Under the pieces are notes generated by a model that was given only the letters and a program-made list of their open reading frames with translations, was not told where the DNA came from and ran no database searches. A stretch of 64,000 bases of DNA, from positions 1 through 64,000 of the forward strand of contig CAYJQC010000004.1 of assembly GCA_964372215.1 (NCBI GenBank). The letters are read 5' to 3'. A program made the position numbers and the translations under genes. The stretch's first letter is position 1; each line of letters starts with the position of its first letter. This document shows positions 27,595 to 37,071 of this stretch, piece by piece. This DNA is from DAIMFL01 sp964372215. Its GTDB lineage: Bacteria > Pseudomonadota > Alphaproteobacteria > Dongiales > Dongiaceae.

Positions 27595-30500
27595 ATGCGG
27601 TTCGAGGGGTTGTGGTCGCTCGCGTGCCGAGCGAACCGAGCGCGCGAGAAGGCATCCCGGATCATCTTCGCCTTGGGCCTGTCAGGCCTGCTCCTGACCG
27701 GCGGCGCGTTCGCGCAGGCGCAGGACTCCGCGCCGGCAGACGCCGCGGCTGCTGCGCCGGCGGAACCGGCGGCGATGCCGACCGATGCGGCCGCCGCGGC
27801 CCAGCCCGCGAGCCAGGCGATACCGAGCGAGGCGGAGCTGCTCCAGGACCTGATGCAGGGCCAGGCGGCCGCCGCGGCCGAGGCGGAAGCGGCCAAGACG
27901 GCGCCGGAAAGCGAGGCCGCCCTCGACACCGGGACCGCAGAGACGATGGCGGCGACCGCCTCGGCGGGCGGCCCGCAGGCCTCGCTGATCGAGGCACGCG
28001 CCAAGAGCGAAGTCGACGAGTTCGTCGGCGGCTTCCGCCAAAGCTACGCCTTCGACGTGCCGGCGTTCCACGGGCTCGAGCCGGCCCTCGGGCTGGAATA
28101 CGATTCCGGCCGCGGCAACGGCTTCGCGGGTGTGGGGTGGAAGCTCGACGGCGTGTCGATGATCGAACGCGCCTCGGTCCGCAAGGGCTCGCCGGCCTTC
28201 GACGCGACCGATGTCTACATGCTGGACGACCAGGAGCTGGTCGCCTGCGTCGGCGGCATGGTGAGCCCGAGCTGCGCCAGCGGCGGCAGCCATGCGACCC
28301 GGATCGAGAGCTACCTGAAGATCAGCTATGCCGGCGGCGCCGGCGATTGGACGGTGTGGAGCCGCAACGGCACCAGGCTCACCTACAAGCGGGTCGGCAA
28401 TTGGGCCAGCCATGCCGACTGGCGCCGCCAGGACGGGTTCCGCTGGCTGCTCACCACGGTCCAGGACACCCACGGCAACACCGTGACCTACGACTACTGG
28501 TGCGACGGGGCGCCGGACTGTTACGTCGACACCATCAGCTACAACGGCACGGTCATCAAGCTGTGGCGGGAAACCCGGTCGGACCCGATCAAGTATGCGA
28601 TCGGCGCCGGTTACGGCCAGATGAACTACCGCCTGAAGTCGGTGGACATCCAGACCGGCGGCCAACGGGTGCGGTCCTATGCGCTGACCTACGGCACCGG
28701 CGCGGCGACCGCGCGCTCGCGGCTCACCGCCGTGCGGGCCTATGGCCGCGACGCGACCCTCGACGGCGTCGGCGCCGTCACCGGCGGCACCGCCTGGCCG
28801 CCGGTCCCGCTCGGCTATTCCGAAGGCACCAGCGGCTATCTGACGCCGCAGTGGATGACCGCGTCCGGTACAAACACCACGGAATCGGCGGCCGGCTGGC
28901 TACCTGGCGACTTCAACGGCGATGGCCGCAGCGACCTGGTCTATGTCGGTAAGAACGACTGCGCCAACCGCGAAGTACGGCTCTCGACCGGCAGCGCCTT
29001 CACCAGCGCGTCGTGGGTGGTCTCGGGCTGCACATCCTTCGGCGCGACCAATTTCAATGACTGGCGCGTGGCCGACGTGAACGGCGACGGGAAGTCCGAT
29101 GTCACGCTGATGGCCGGCTATCGAACCTCCTACGTGTTCCTGTCAACCGGTTCCGGTTTCACGTTCCAGACCTGGGCCTCGGCGCTGTCGAGCGGCATCG
29201 AGAACTGGCTGGTCGGAGACTACGACGGCGACGGCAGAAGCGAGTTCGCGCAACCGCGGATCGAAGCGAATTGCACGATCAACACGATGATCTCGAGCGG
29301 GACGGCGTTCAGCCGCCAGAGCTGGACGGTGGCCGCCAGTACCTGCCCGTCAACGCCGGGCGGCGTCTTAGCCTTCAACGACTACGCCAACCAGGGCTTC
29401 ATGGCCGGCGACTTCAACGGGGACGGCAAGACCGACTTGGCCCGCGGCTATTACAACAACGGGTTCTACGTCCAGATCTTCTTCTCGACCGGCAGCGGGT
29501 TCACCTATCAGCTCTGGAATGCCGGCACCTGGAACAATTTCATCGGCGAGCGCTGGGTGCTCGGCGACCCCAACGGCGACGGCAAGACCGATTTCCTGCG
29601 CTTCTACCAGTCGCCAAGCTACACCTATTCCTTCGTCTACCTGTCGCAAGGCGACGGCATTACCGAATCCAACTGGACTAACGGCGCCAACTACACTGTC
29701 AGCCCACCGAACGATGGCTGGAGTATGGGCGATGTCAATGGCGACGGGCGCGACGACGTAATCAGGACCTCTGGCGAAGCCATCAACGTGCTTGTGTCAC
29801 AGGGTGGGGCATTCACACAAGTTTCTTGGGGCAATGCTCCGTCCGAGCACACTGGCGGCGGCGGTGGCAAGGATCCGCCTCCCGTTGTGCAGATTCCGGT
29901 CACGGGATACGTGCCCGGCGACTACAACGGCGATGGCAGGACTGGACTAGCGATTCTGCGGCAAGGCGAGTATCAGCAGTGCTCTGGGGGTCAGGGTGGC
30001 GGCTGCACGACCAAGTACTTTAGTTGGCCGAAGCACGTCGCAACCACCCAGGGCACCTATCCCGACCTGCTGACCGGGGTTACCAACGAGCTGGGCGGCA
30101 GCACGACCGTCAGCTACACGCCGTCGTCAGCTTTCGCCAACACCAACCTGCCCTTCGTGCTGCAGGTGGTGTCGCAGACCGTGGCCAATGACGGGCGCGG
30201 CGGCAGCTCGACCACCGGCTACAGCTACACGGGCGGGCTGTGGAACGCGCCGGAGCGGCGGTTTCTCGGGTTTTCGCAGACCGTGGCGACGCTGCCCTGC
30301 ATCACGGGCGAGAGCACCTGCCCCTCGGTGCGCACCACATACCAGCAGAGCGTCGCGGCCTATGCGCTGCCGACCGAGGTGCTGCGGCGCCAGGGGACGA
30401 CTTCGCTGCAGTCGCGGACCGAGGCGTACAGCGTCAACGCCAGCACGTTGCCCTACACCGCGCTCAACACCGCGACCACCAGCACGATCTGGGTCGGGGC

Positions 30501-33500
30501 CAACTCGAAGAGCACGCAGACGACCCGCGGCTTCGACGGCTACGGCAACCTGACCCGGGAGACCAGCCTGGGGAACACCGCTGTCTCCGGCGACGAGGTC
30601 ACCACCTACAACGACTTCGTGCCCAATACCGCTGACTACATCGTCGCCCTGCCGGCGGTGACCCGCACCTACGCCGGGGTCGACGACACCACCGGCGTGC
30701 TCAAGGCCGCGCGCTATCTCTACTACGACAACGCCGTGTCCTACCTGACCGCACCGGTCGACGGCGATCCGACCCGGCAGTCCGACTGGCTCGATACGAC
30801 ATCGGGCTATGTCAACGCCTATGCCGAGTACGACGTCTACGGCAACAAGACGGCGTCGGTGGATCCCCTGGGGAATCGAACCGAGTGGATCTACGATTCC
30901 ACCTATCACCTGTTCGTGACCGAGACCCGGGACCCGCTCTATATCGGCGGCGACACCCGCCACAAGTCCACGACCACCTGGGACATGGTCTGCCAGCGGC
31001 CGGACGTGGCCTATGACCTCAATCTCGGGGCCACCGACTACACCTACGATGCGCTGTGCCGCCAGACCCGGGTCGACACCCCCGGCGGCGGATTCAGCAT
31101 CACGTCGTACAACAACATCGGCACGGTGGCGACCCAGTATGTCGAGGTGCAGATCCCGGCAGCGGACGCCAGCGGCAATCTGTGGAGCCGCAGCTATCTC
31201 GACGGCTTCGGCCGCACCTATCGCAGCCTCGCCAAGGGTCCGGCCGCGGGCCAGGAGATCGAGGTCGCGACCGCCTTCAACAGCCGCGGCCAGATCGCGA
31301 CCCAGACGACGCCGCGCTACCTCACCGGCACCGCCTACACCACGACCTTCTCCTACGATCCCCTGGACCGGCAGACCCAGCTCAAGCATGCCGACAACAA
31401 TACGATCGGCACCGCCTATGGCTTCAGCGCCGCGACCGGCGGCTTCGATACGGTGACGACGAGCGACGAACTCGCGCGCCCGACCACGCTGCACATGGAT
31501 GCCTATGGCCGGGTCATCCGCAAAGACCGGCTGCTCTCCGCCGTCACCGTGTCGACCCACTACCAGTACGACGTGCTGGGGCGGCTCGTCGGCGTCACCG
31601 ACAACGCCACCAACCAATGGACCTATATCTACGATTCCCTCGGCCGCCGCATCACGGCGAACGACCCCGACCTCGGCGCCTGGAGCTATGTCTACGACGC
31701 CGCCGGGCGGCTCACCGACCAGACCGACGCGCTCGCCCAGGTGACCCACCTGACCTATGACGGGCTCGGGCGCGTGCTGACCAAGACCGCGCGCTTCGGC
31801 ACCGGCCAGGCCGTGACCACCACCTATGCCTACGATCAGGCGCGCAGCGGCTACTTCAATGTCGGGCAGCTCACCACGCTCGCCAACGCGGCGGCGACCA
31901 TCGAGCAGGATTTCGACAGCGAATCCCGCCAGGTGGCCAGGCGCTACATCGTCGACAGCACCACCTACGCCTTCGCCACCGGCTACGATTTCGGCGGCCG
32001 TGTATTGTGGCAGACCTATCCGGACGGCGACGCAGTCGGCACGGCGCTCAACCCGATCACCTATGATGGCGCCGGGCGACTGAAGGCGGTGCCGAGCCTC
32101 ATCGCCGACACGACCTACGACGCCTCCGGCCAGGTGCTGACTCTGACCCGGGCCAATGGCGCCAATACCATCTATGCCTATTCGGTCACCCGTCTGTGGC
32201 TGACCGATGTCGACACCATCGTCGGCGGCACCACGCCGCCCCCGGTCAAGCAAGTGTTCGCCTCGGCAACCGCAGGCACCGGCTGGGTGGTTCCCGCCGG
32301 TGTCACACAGGTCACCGTCAAGGCCTGGGGCGCTGGCGGTGGGGCCGGGCAAGGCATGTCGCCCGCGCGGGGCGGTCACGGCGGTGGTGGCGGCTATGCT
32401 TCGTCCGTGATCACGGTTACGCCGGGCGAGACATTGACGGTTCGCGTCGGCGGCGGTGGCGCAGCCGGGGGAGTCCGGAAGTCGGGTGGGGGTGCTGGAT
32501 ACTCTGCGGTACTCCGTGCCGCGACGTTTCTGGTGCAGGCGGGCGGTGGCGGTGGTGGAGCCGGCACTGAAACCACCGGCGTCAGTGGAGGCGATGGCGG
32601 GGCTGGCGGCGATATCGGTACCAACGGGGGCGCGGGCAGCGGCTCACGCGCCGGCCTCGGCGGCACGGACAGCAGCGGCGGCGCCGCGGGCACAGCGGGC
32701 ATCCCTGGCACGGCGGGCTCGGCCAACACGGGCGGTCGCGGCTCGAACGGTGGCGGCGCAGCCGGCGGCCTCAATGGCGGTGGCGCCGCTGGCAACGACA
32801 ACGGCCATGGTGCCGGTGGCGGGGCTGGGCGTTTCGGCGGTGGCGGTGGCAGTGGGACCGGGGTCTCGGCTGGCGGTGGTGGTGGCGGCGGTTCCTCTTT
32901 CGCCACCGGCAGCGGCATCGTGGAGATGACGGGATCCGGTCAATCTCCCGCCAATACGGGCGATGGGGACTATGCGGGCAGCGCGGGGCTCGGCGGGACG
33001 GGAGGGGTCTCTTCCTCGACGAGCGGCAACCCCGGCCTGGTGGTGATCACCTACCAGCCCGCGGGCACGGGCAGCACCACGCTCCAGGACCTGACCTATT
33101 CCCGCGACGTGGCCGGCCGCATCCTCGGCGTGACGGCGACGGCGGGTGGCGAGAGCTGGACCTACGGCTACGACGACATGGACCGGCTGACCTCGGCCAC
33201 CAACGCGACCGATCCGCTGCTGACCCAGAGCTGGACCTACGACAGCGTCGACAACATGACCTGGAACTCGGCGGTCGGGGCCTACAGCTACCCGGCGCCG
33301 GGAACCCCGCGGCCCCATGGCGTGACCTCGACGCCGCTGGGCGCCTACGTCTACGACGCCAACGGCAACATGACCAGCGCCGCCGGCGACACCCTGGTCT
33401 ATGACGGCGAGAACCGGCCGGTTTCGGTCAACGCCGTCACCTTCGCCTACGGCCCGGACGGGGAGCGGGTGAAAAAGGCCTCGGCCGGCAACACCACGAT

Positions 33501-34566
33501 CTTCCTCGGCATGGACGTGGAGATCGCCGGCGGGGTGATGACCAAGTACCTGCCCGGGGACACCAAGCGCACCGCCGGCACCACCTACTGGATGCACCGC
33601 GACCACCTGAACTCGATCCGGGTGGTGACCGACGCCGGCGCCACGGTAGTGCAGCGCTCCAACTACCGGCCCTATGGCGAGCGGCTACAGACCGTCGCCC
33701 TGGTGCCGGAGACCAAGGGCTATATCGGCGAGCGCCACGACGACGAGACCGGGCTCATCTACCTGCATGCCCGCTACTACGACCCTGTGCTCGGACGATT
33801 CCTTCAGGCGGATACCCTCGACCCCACCATCCTCGGCGTCGACGTCAATCGCTATGCCTATGCGGGAAACAATCCCGTCATGGCCAGCGACCCGAGCGGG
33901 CGCGCGGCGCAAGGCGGTGCCATATTGGCTGCCTTAGGCATCCTAGACCGCGCCCTTGCAGTTGCCGATGCGATCGACGCTGTCGAGAGCTTCTCCAGAG
34001 GTGAGATATCTGCCTTAGAAGCCGCAACGCGTATCGGGCTTGACGCTATACCCGGCTTTGGAGTTGCCAGAGTAACAGGCAGAGTGCTGCGTACCGTAGA
34101 CGAATTGTCCGACCTTGAGCGTTTCGGCACTCGTCTCAGAGCAGAAATAGCATTAGAGCTTGGACTCGAGCTGGCCGAACAGACGGGAGCTTCTACCCGC
34201 TACAATGGTCGTGGCAGGACGGGGTACGACATCGCTCTACGAGAGGCAATCAACAAGGCCCTCACCAAGCCTGATGGCACGACAATCAAGGAGGGCATTT
34301 ACGATTTCGGTGAAGGAGAGGCATCATATGTGGGACAGTCAGGCCGGCTTCGAGAGCGATTGTTGGAGCATATCCGGGCGGGTAGAATTAATTTGGAGAA
34401 CATTGACACTCTGCACGTGACCGAAGTGCTCGGAGGGGCGCTTGCTCGTGAGATAACCGAGCAGCACAAAATTCACGAGTTTACAGGCGGAGAAAGGGCG
34501 AAGACTTCTCCAAAAGTAACAAATGAGAAAGACCCGATTGGGCCGAGCAGAAGGCACTTGATGTAA
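27595..34566 (+). CDS. Giant secreted SpvB/FG-GAP/RHS polymorphic toxin, GIY-YIG C-terminus
   Basis: About 2323 aa. ATG 27595 is five bases after GGAGG; ATG 27592 is the alternative. Signal peptide: RIIFALGLSGLLLTGGAFAQA. Then an Ala-rich acidic stretch (about 45-140), SpvB-like domain (about 140-430; FHGLEPALGLEYDSGRGNG), FG-GAP repeats (about 440-790), TcB middle domain (about 820-900), and YD/RHS repeats interrupted by a Gly-rich domain (about 1548-1828). The RHS core ends in RYYDPVLGRFLQADT and DPSGR (about 2100). The C-terminal ~220 residues end in a GIY-YIG nuclease: GIYDFGEGEASYVGQSGRLR, catalytic Glu in REITEQHKI, and the terminal NEKDPIGPSRRHL. It is paralogous to the protein at 9672 outside the tail. 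It overlaps the LRR immunity gene by 1 nt. Confidence 0.9.
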   Translation: MRFEGLWSLACRANRAREKASRIIFALGLSGLLLTGGAFAQAQDSAPADAAAAAPAEPAAMPTDAAAAAQPASQAIPSEAELLQDLMQGQAAAAAEAEAAKTAPESEAALDTGTAETMAATASAGGPQASLIEARAKSEVDEFVGGFRQSYAFDVPAFHGLEPALGLEYDSGRGNGFAGVGWKLDGVSMIERASVRKGSPAFDATDVYMLDDQELVACVGGMVSPSCASGGSHATRIESYLKISYAGGAGDWTVWSRNGTRLTYKRVGNWASHADWRRQDGFRWLLTTVQDTHGNTVTYDYWCDGAPDCYVDTISYNGTVIKLWRETRSDPIKYAIGAGYGQMNYRLKSVDIQTGGQRVRSYALTYGTGAATARSRLTAVRAYGRDATLDGVGAVTGGTAWPPVPLGYSEGTSGYLTPQWMTASGTNTTESAAGWLPGDFNGDGRSDLVYVGKNDCANREVRLSTGSAFTSASWVVSGCTSFGATNFNDWRVADVNGDGKSDVTLMAGYRTSYVFLSTGSGFTFQTWASALSSGIENWLVGDYDGDGRSEFAQPRIEANCTINTMISSGTAFSRQSWTVAASTCPSTPGGVLAFNDYANQGFMAGDFNGDGKTDLARGYYNNGFYVQIFFSTGSGFTYQLWNAGTWNNFIGERWVLGDPNGDGKTDFLRFYQSPSYTYSFVYLSQGDGITESNWTNGANYTVSPPNDGWSMGDVNGDGRDDVIRTSGEAINVLVSQGGAFTQVSWGNAPSEHTGGGGGKDPPPVVQIPVTGYVPGDYNGDGRTGLAILRQGEYQQCSGGQGGGCTTKYFSWPKHVATTQGTYPDLLTGVTNELGGSTTVSYTPSSAFANTNLPFVLQVVSQTVANDGRGGSSTTGYSYTGGLWNAPERRFLGFSQTVATLPCITGESTCPSVRTTYQQSVAAYALPTEVLRRQGTTSLQSRTEAYSVNASTLPYTALNTATTSTIWVGANSKSTQTTRGFDGYGNLTRETSLGNTAVSGDEVTTYNDFVPNTADYIVALPAVTRTYAGVDDTTGVLKAARYLYYDNAVSYLTAPVDGDPTRQSDWLDTTSGYVNAYAEYDVYGNKTASVDPLGNRTEWIYDSTYHLFVTETRDPLYIGGDTRHKSTTTWDMVCQRPDVAYDLNLGATDYTYDALCRQTRVDTPGGGFSITSYNNIGTVATQYVEVQIPAADASGNLWSRSYLDGFGRTYRSLAKGPAAGQEIEVATAFNSRGQIATQTTPRYLTGTAYTTTFSYDPLDRQTQLKHADNNTIGTAYGFSAATGGFDTVTTSDELARPTTLHMDAYGRVIRKDRLLSAVTVSTHYQYDVLGRLVGVTDNATNQWTYIYDSLGRRITANDPDLGAWSYVYDAAGRLTDQTDALAQVTHLTYDGLGRVLTKTARFGTGQAVTTTYAYDQARSGYFNVGQLTTLANAAATIEQDFDSESRQVARRYIVDSTTYAFATGYDFGGRVLWQTYPDGDAVGTALNPITYDGAGRLKAVPSLIADTTYDASGQVLTLTRANGANTIYAYSVTRLWLTDVDTIVGGTTPPPVKQVFASATAGTGWVVPAGVTQVTVKAWGAGGGAGQGMSPARGGHGGGGGYASSVITVTPGETLTVRVGGGGAAGGVRKSGGGAGYSAVLRAATFLVQAGGGGGGAGTETTGVSGGDGGAGGDIGTNGGAGSGSRAGLGGTDSSGGAAGTAGIPGTAGSANTGGRGSNGGGAAGGLNGGGAAGNDNGHGAGGGAGRFGGGGGSGTGVSAGGGGGGGSSFATGSGIVEMTGSGQSPANTGDGDYAGSAGLGGTGGVSSSTSGNPGLVVITYQPAGTGSTTLQDLTYSRDVAGRILGVTATAGGESWTYGYDDMDRLTSATNATDPLLTQSWTYDSVDNMTWNSAVGAYSYPAPGTPRPHGVTSTPLGAYVYDANGNMTSAAGDTLVYDGENRPVSVNAVTFAYGPDGERVKKASAGNTTIFLGMDVEIAGGVMTKYLPGDTKRTAGTTYWMHRDHLNSIRVVTDAGATVVQRSNYRPYGERLQTVALVPETKGYIGERHDDETGLIYLHARYYDPVLGRFLQADTLDPTILGVDVNRYAYAGNNPVMASDPSGRAAQGGAILAALGILDRALAVADAIDAVESFSRGEISALEAATRIGLDAIPGFGVARVTGRVLRTVDELSDLERFGTRLRAEIALELGLELAEQTGASTRYNGRGRTGYDIALREAINKALTKPDGTTIKEGIYDFGEGEASYVGQSGRLRERLLEHIRAGRINLENIDTLHVTEVLGGALAREITEQHKIHEFTGGERAKTSPKVTNEKDPIGPSRRHLM
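32235..33075 (+). other. Gly-rich domain inserted in the RHS repeats
   Basis: About 280 codons between TIVGGTTPPPVKQ and GTGSTTLQDLTYSRD. They encode a beta-rich lead (WVVPAGVTQVTVKAWGAGGG) and a long run of GGG-containing repeats ending NPGLVVITYQP, as in glycine-rich domains found in other secreted proteins. The paralogue at 9672 continues straight through the same point (MSGATTVQDLVYGRD), so this is a clean in-frame domain insertion. Confidence 0.75.
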
Positions 34567-35450
34567 TGGTCGTGATTGGAGACAAGTATAAAGTGCTTGA
34601 TCACGAAGAAGGTTTCGGGCGAGTTCTGTTTATAAGATCCGAATGGAGTGATGACTACGCAGACATTATTGAGGAAAACAACATAGATATACTTAGACTA
34701 AATGATACTTGTGGGTGGCCCGGGGAAAATGTGGATTTCATTAGAAAATTTCCACAGCTACGTGGACTAGAGATTAATGGTCCTAATATTAAGGATGTAT
34801 CAGCAATTCTTGAGCACAGAAAATTAGAAGTCCTTAGTTTGTTTTGCGATCCTCGAATCAGTTTGGATTTTTCACGTCTAACAAATTTGAGAGTCTGTAA
34901 GATAGACTGGACTCCTGGGGTGAAGAATCTTTTCGAACTTTATTCTCTGGAGTACTTAAACATTGATAGGTTTCCAGGCCGAGATTTTTCTGAACTTGGA
35001 AAACTTACAAATATAACAAATTTGTATGTTCCATCTTCAGGAAAACTAGAGTCAACTAGAGGTATTCAGAAAATGAAATTGCTTAAGGTTCTTCATATAA
35101 GTTATTGTCGTAGTCTTTCAAGTTTGGACGGTCTGGAATCAATAGTAGAACTCGAGAAATTGTATTTCCGTTGCTGTAAGAAATTGTTCGACTTTGGTGC
35201 GATTAAGTCGAAGAAAAAACTTCGGTCTATTAATATAGACAATTGTGGGGAAATTAATACTTTGCGGGGGTTGGCGACTTGCGCGTCACTCGAGTACGTT
35301 TCTTTTGTTGAGGATACGAATGTAATAGACGGTGATATTGGAGTGTTATTGTGTCTTCCAGTATTGCAGGATGTCAGGTGTCGAAATAGACCGCATTATT
35401 CTCACTCAAGAGAGGAAATATGGGAGCTTATCGCCCGTAGGCGACAATAG
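34566..35450 (+). CDS. Leucine-rich-repeat protein, putative immunity to the GIY-YIG toxin
   Basis: A 294-aa cytoplasmic-type protein without a signal peptide. From residue ~65 to ~260 it has about eight LRRs of ~22 residues (LRGLEINGPNIKDVSAIL, LEVLSLFCDPRISLDFSRL, LKVLHISYCRSLSSLDGLES, LRSINIDNCGEINTLRGLAT). The start ATG shares its A with the toxin stop (TAATG), so it is translationally coupled to the toxin. The gene is strikingly AT-rich compared with everything around it, a sign of recent transfer. LRR proteins are a known immunity type behind polymorphic toxins. The role follows from position and was not shown directly. Confidence 0.8.
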   Translation: MVVIGDKYKVLDHEEGFGRVLFIRSEWSDDYADIIEENNIDILRLNDTCGWPGENVDFIRKFPQLRGLEINGPNIKDVSAILEHRKLEVLSLFCDPRISLDFSRLTNLRVCKIDWTPGVKNLFELYSLEYLNIDRFPGRDFSELGKLTNITNLYVPSSGKLESTRGIQKMKLLKVLHISYCRSLSSLDGLESIVELEKLYFRCCKKLFDFGAIKSKKKLRSINIDNCGEINTLRGLATCASLEYVSFVEDTNVIDGDIGVLLCLPVLQDVRCRNRPHYSHSREEIWELIARRRQ

Positions 35451-35776
35451 ACGGGGTTTGCGGGGTTGAGGTGTACAGGTACGGTTATGCGAAAAATGGA
35501 GGTCATGTGTGGACTAGGGGTTTCCAGGGTTGGAGTGGCATTTCCCGCGCCCTGGCTCATGCTGGCGGTGGGCTTGCCTCGAGGGGGGGGCCACGATGGC
35601 GCGCGCCGGGCGGTGCTTCCTCCCCGATCGACCGCCGCACGTGACCCGGCGCGTCGAGCCGGCCAAGCTTGGCCGCCTGGTCGCGCGGCCGTCCGGCCGC
35701 GGGCCGTGACCACAGGCGGCGGATCGCTCTATTCTGACCGCGACGTCGCCTCCGTGACGAGCCTGGAAGGTCTTGC
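35451..35776 (+). other. Gene-free stretch after the second toxin-immunity pair
   Basis: No supported gene. GTGTACAGGTACGGT at 35471-35485 is nearly identical to 16169-16183, behind the first toxin module (one mismatch in 15). The remainder returns to high GC and leads into the truncated prepilin peptidase. Confidence 0.35.
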
Positions 35777-36262
35777 TTGCCCGCGATCGAGGCGTTGCTC
35801 CTCCTCCCCGCCGCCGCGTTCATCGGCAGCTTTCTCGGCCTGGTGATCGAGCGACTGCCGGTCGTGCTCGGCCGCTCGCGCTGCAAGGCCTGCGGCCACG
35901 TGCTGCCGGCACGGGATCTCGTGCCCGTGGTGAGCTGGCTGGCGCTGCGGGGGCGATGCCGGCACTGCCGCGGGGCGATCGGCTGGTTCGCGCCCGCCAT
36001 CGAACTGGCGGCCGTCATGGTGGCGCTGTGGTCGGTGGCCGTGCTGCCCGGGTGGTTCGCCCTTGCCGGGGCAGGGCTCGGCTGGACGCTACTCGTCCTC
36101 GCCTGGATCGATGCGCGCAGCTTCCTGCTGCCCGATGCCTTGACCCTGCCGTTGGCGGCGGGCGGCCTTCTTGTCGCCTGGGCGATCGAGCCGACGTTGT
36201 TGCCCGACCACCTGATCGGCGCCGCGGCCGGGTTCGCCGCCTTGGATTTCCGGGTTCTCTAA
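35777..36262 (+). pseudogene. Truncated prepilin peptidase (GspO/PilD) copy
   Basis: A 161-aa frame from TTG 35777 that parallels the first ~155 residues of the intact peptidase at 39407. It has the membrane span AAAFIGSFLGLVIERLP, the tetra-Cys zinc motif (CKAC...CRHC) and the first catalytic-Asp region (WIDARSFLLPDALTLP). It stops shortly after DHLIGAAAGFAA and lacks the second aspartate motif (GLGDAKLLG in the intact copy), so it cannot be active. Truncation is next to an IS110 relic. Confidence 0.8.
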
Positions 36263-36526
36263 TCGCGGCTGATCTGTCAACTCCATCCGGTCCATCGCTG
36301 CCGGGGCCATGGTTCTCTTCGTGATCGGGTCGAGCCCGTCACATCATGGCGTTCGCTTGGCGCGGGCGGATCAATGTCAGAGACGCCGTCAGAGACGCCG
36401 TGACCGAAGAAACGGTTTCCCGGCCGGCAACCCCGATTGCGACCTCGCCTTCGCCACCGTCCCGGCAGGGGCGGCTCATCTTACGTCAACCCGTGGGAAA
36501 TCCTCTTCCGTTGAGCCTCTGTCGTT

Positions 36527-36850
36527 TCATGCGTTGACCATCGGCGCGCCGAAGTCGGTTCCGTCCAACCACATCCGATGGAGCACCACCGCCATCTTGC
36601 GCGCCAGGGCGACACGGGCCTTCTTGAACCCGGCGCGCCTGGCGAGCTTCGCGCCCCAGCTCTTCAGCGGATTGGCCTTGCGGGCGCGGCCGAGCATGAT
36701 GTTGGCGGCCTCGAAGAGATAGCTGCGCGCCATGGGATCGCCGCAGCGCGAGATGCGTCCCATCCGGTCGATCTCGCCCGACGCGTATCGCCGCGGGGTC
36801 AGCCCCAGATAGGCGCCGACACTGGCGGAGTGGCGGAACCGACTCGGTTG
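36527..36850 (-). mobile_element. IS110-family transposase relic (C-terminal half)
   Basis: The minus strand encodes RFRHSASVGAYLGLTPRRYA, then SGEIDRMGRISRCGDPMARS and KKARVALARKMAVVLHRMWL. This is the IS116/IS110/IS902 C-terminal domain with its catalytic-serine region. The DEDD N-terminal half is missing; upstream residues are not transposase-like. It lies between the truncated gspO and the intact gene at 37072 and probably caused the truncation. 36263-36526 is otherwise empty apart from a short tandem repeat (AGAGACGCCGTC twice, about 36381-36404). Confidence 0.7.
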
Positions 36851-37071
36851 GTAGATGCGTTGCTCGGGTGCGTCACTCCGCCGGCTCCTTCGCCGCGTCG
36901 GGCCCGCGCTGCCGAGCCGGCCCGCGGCTACTCGTGGCGACGGGCGCCGGACCCGTCTACTCTGACGCTCAACTCGCTTACCTTGAGTTCGAAGCCGATC
37001 AACCCACGAACGCGATTTGCGATAGGGCACATCGGTGGATCCGGGGGCGGCCTCGAATCTTATGAGGAAAA

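Noticed and set aside
30127..32379. 750-aa minus-strand open frame across the second RHS gene
   Set aside because: Antisense of YD repeats; same shadow composition, no start signal, no recognisable fold.
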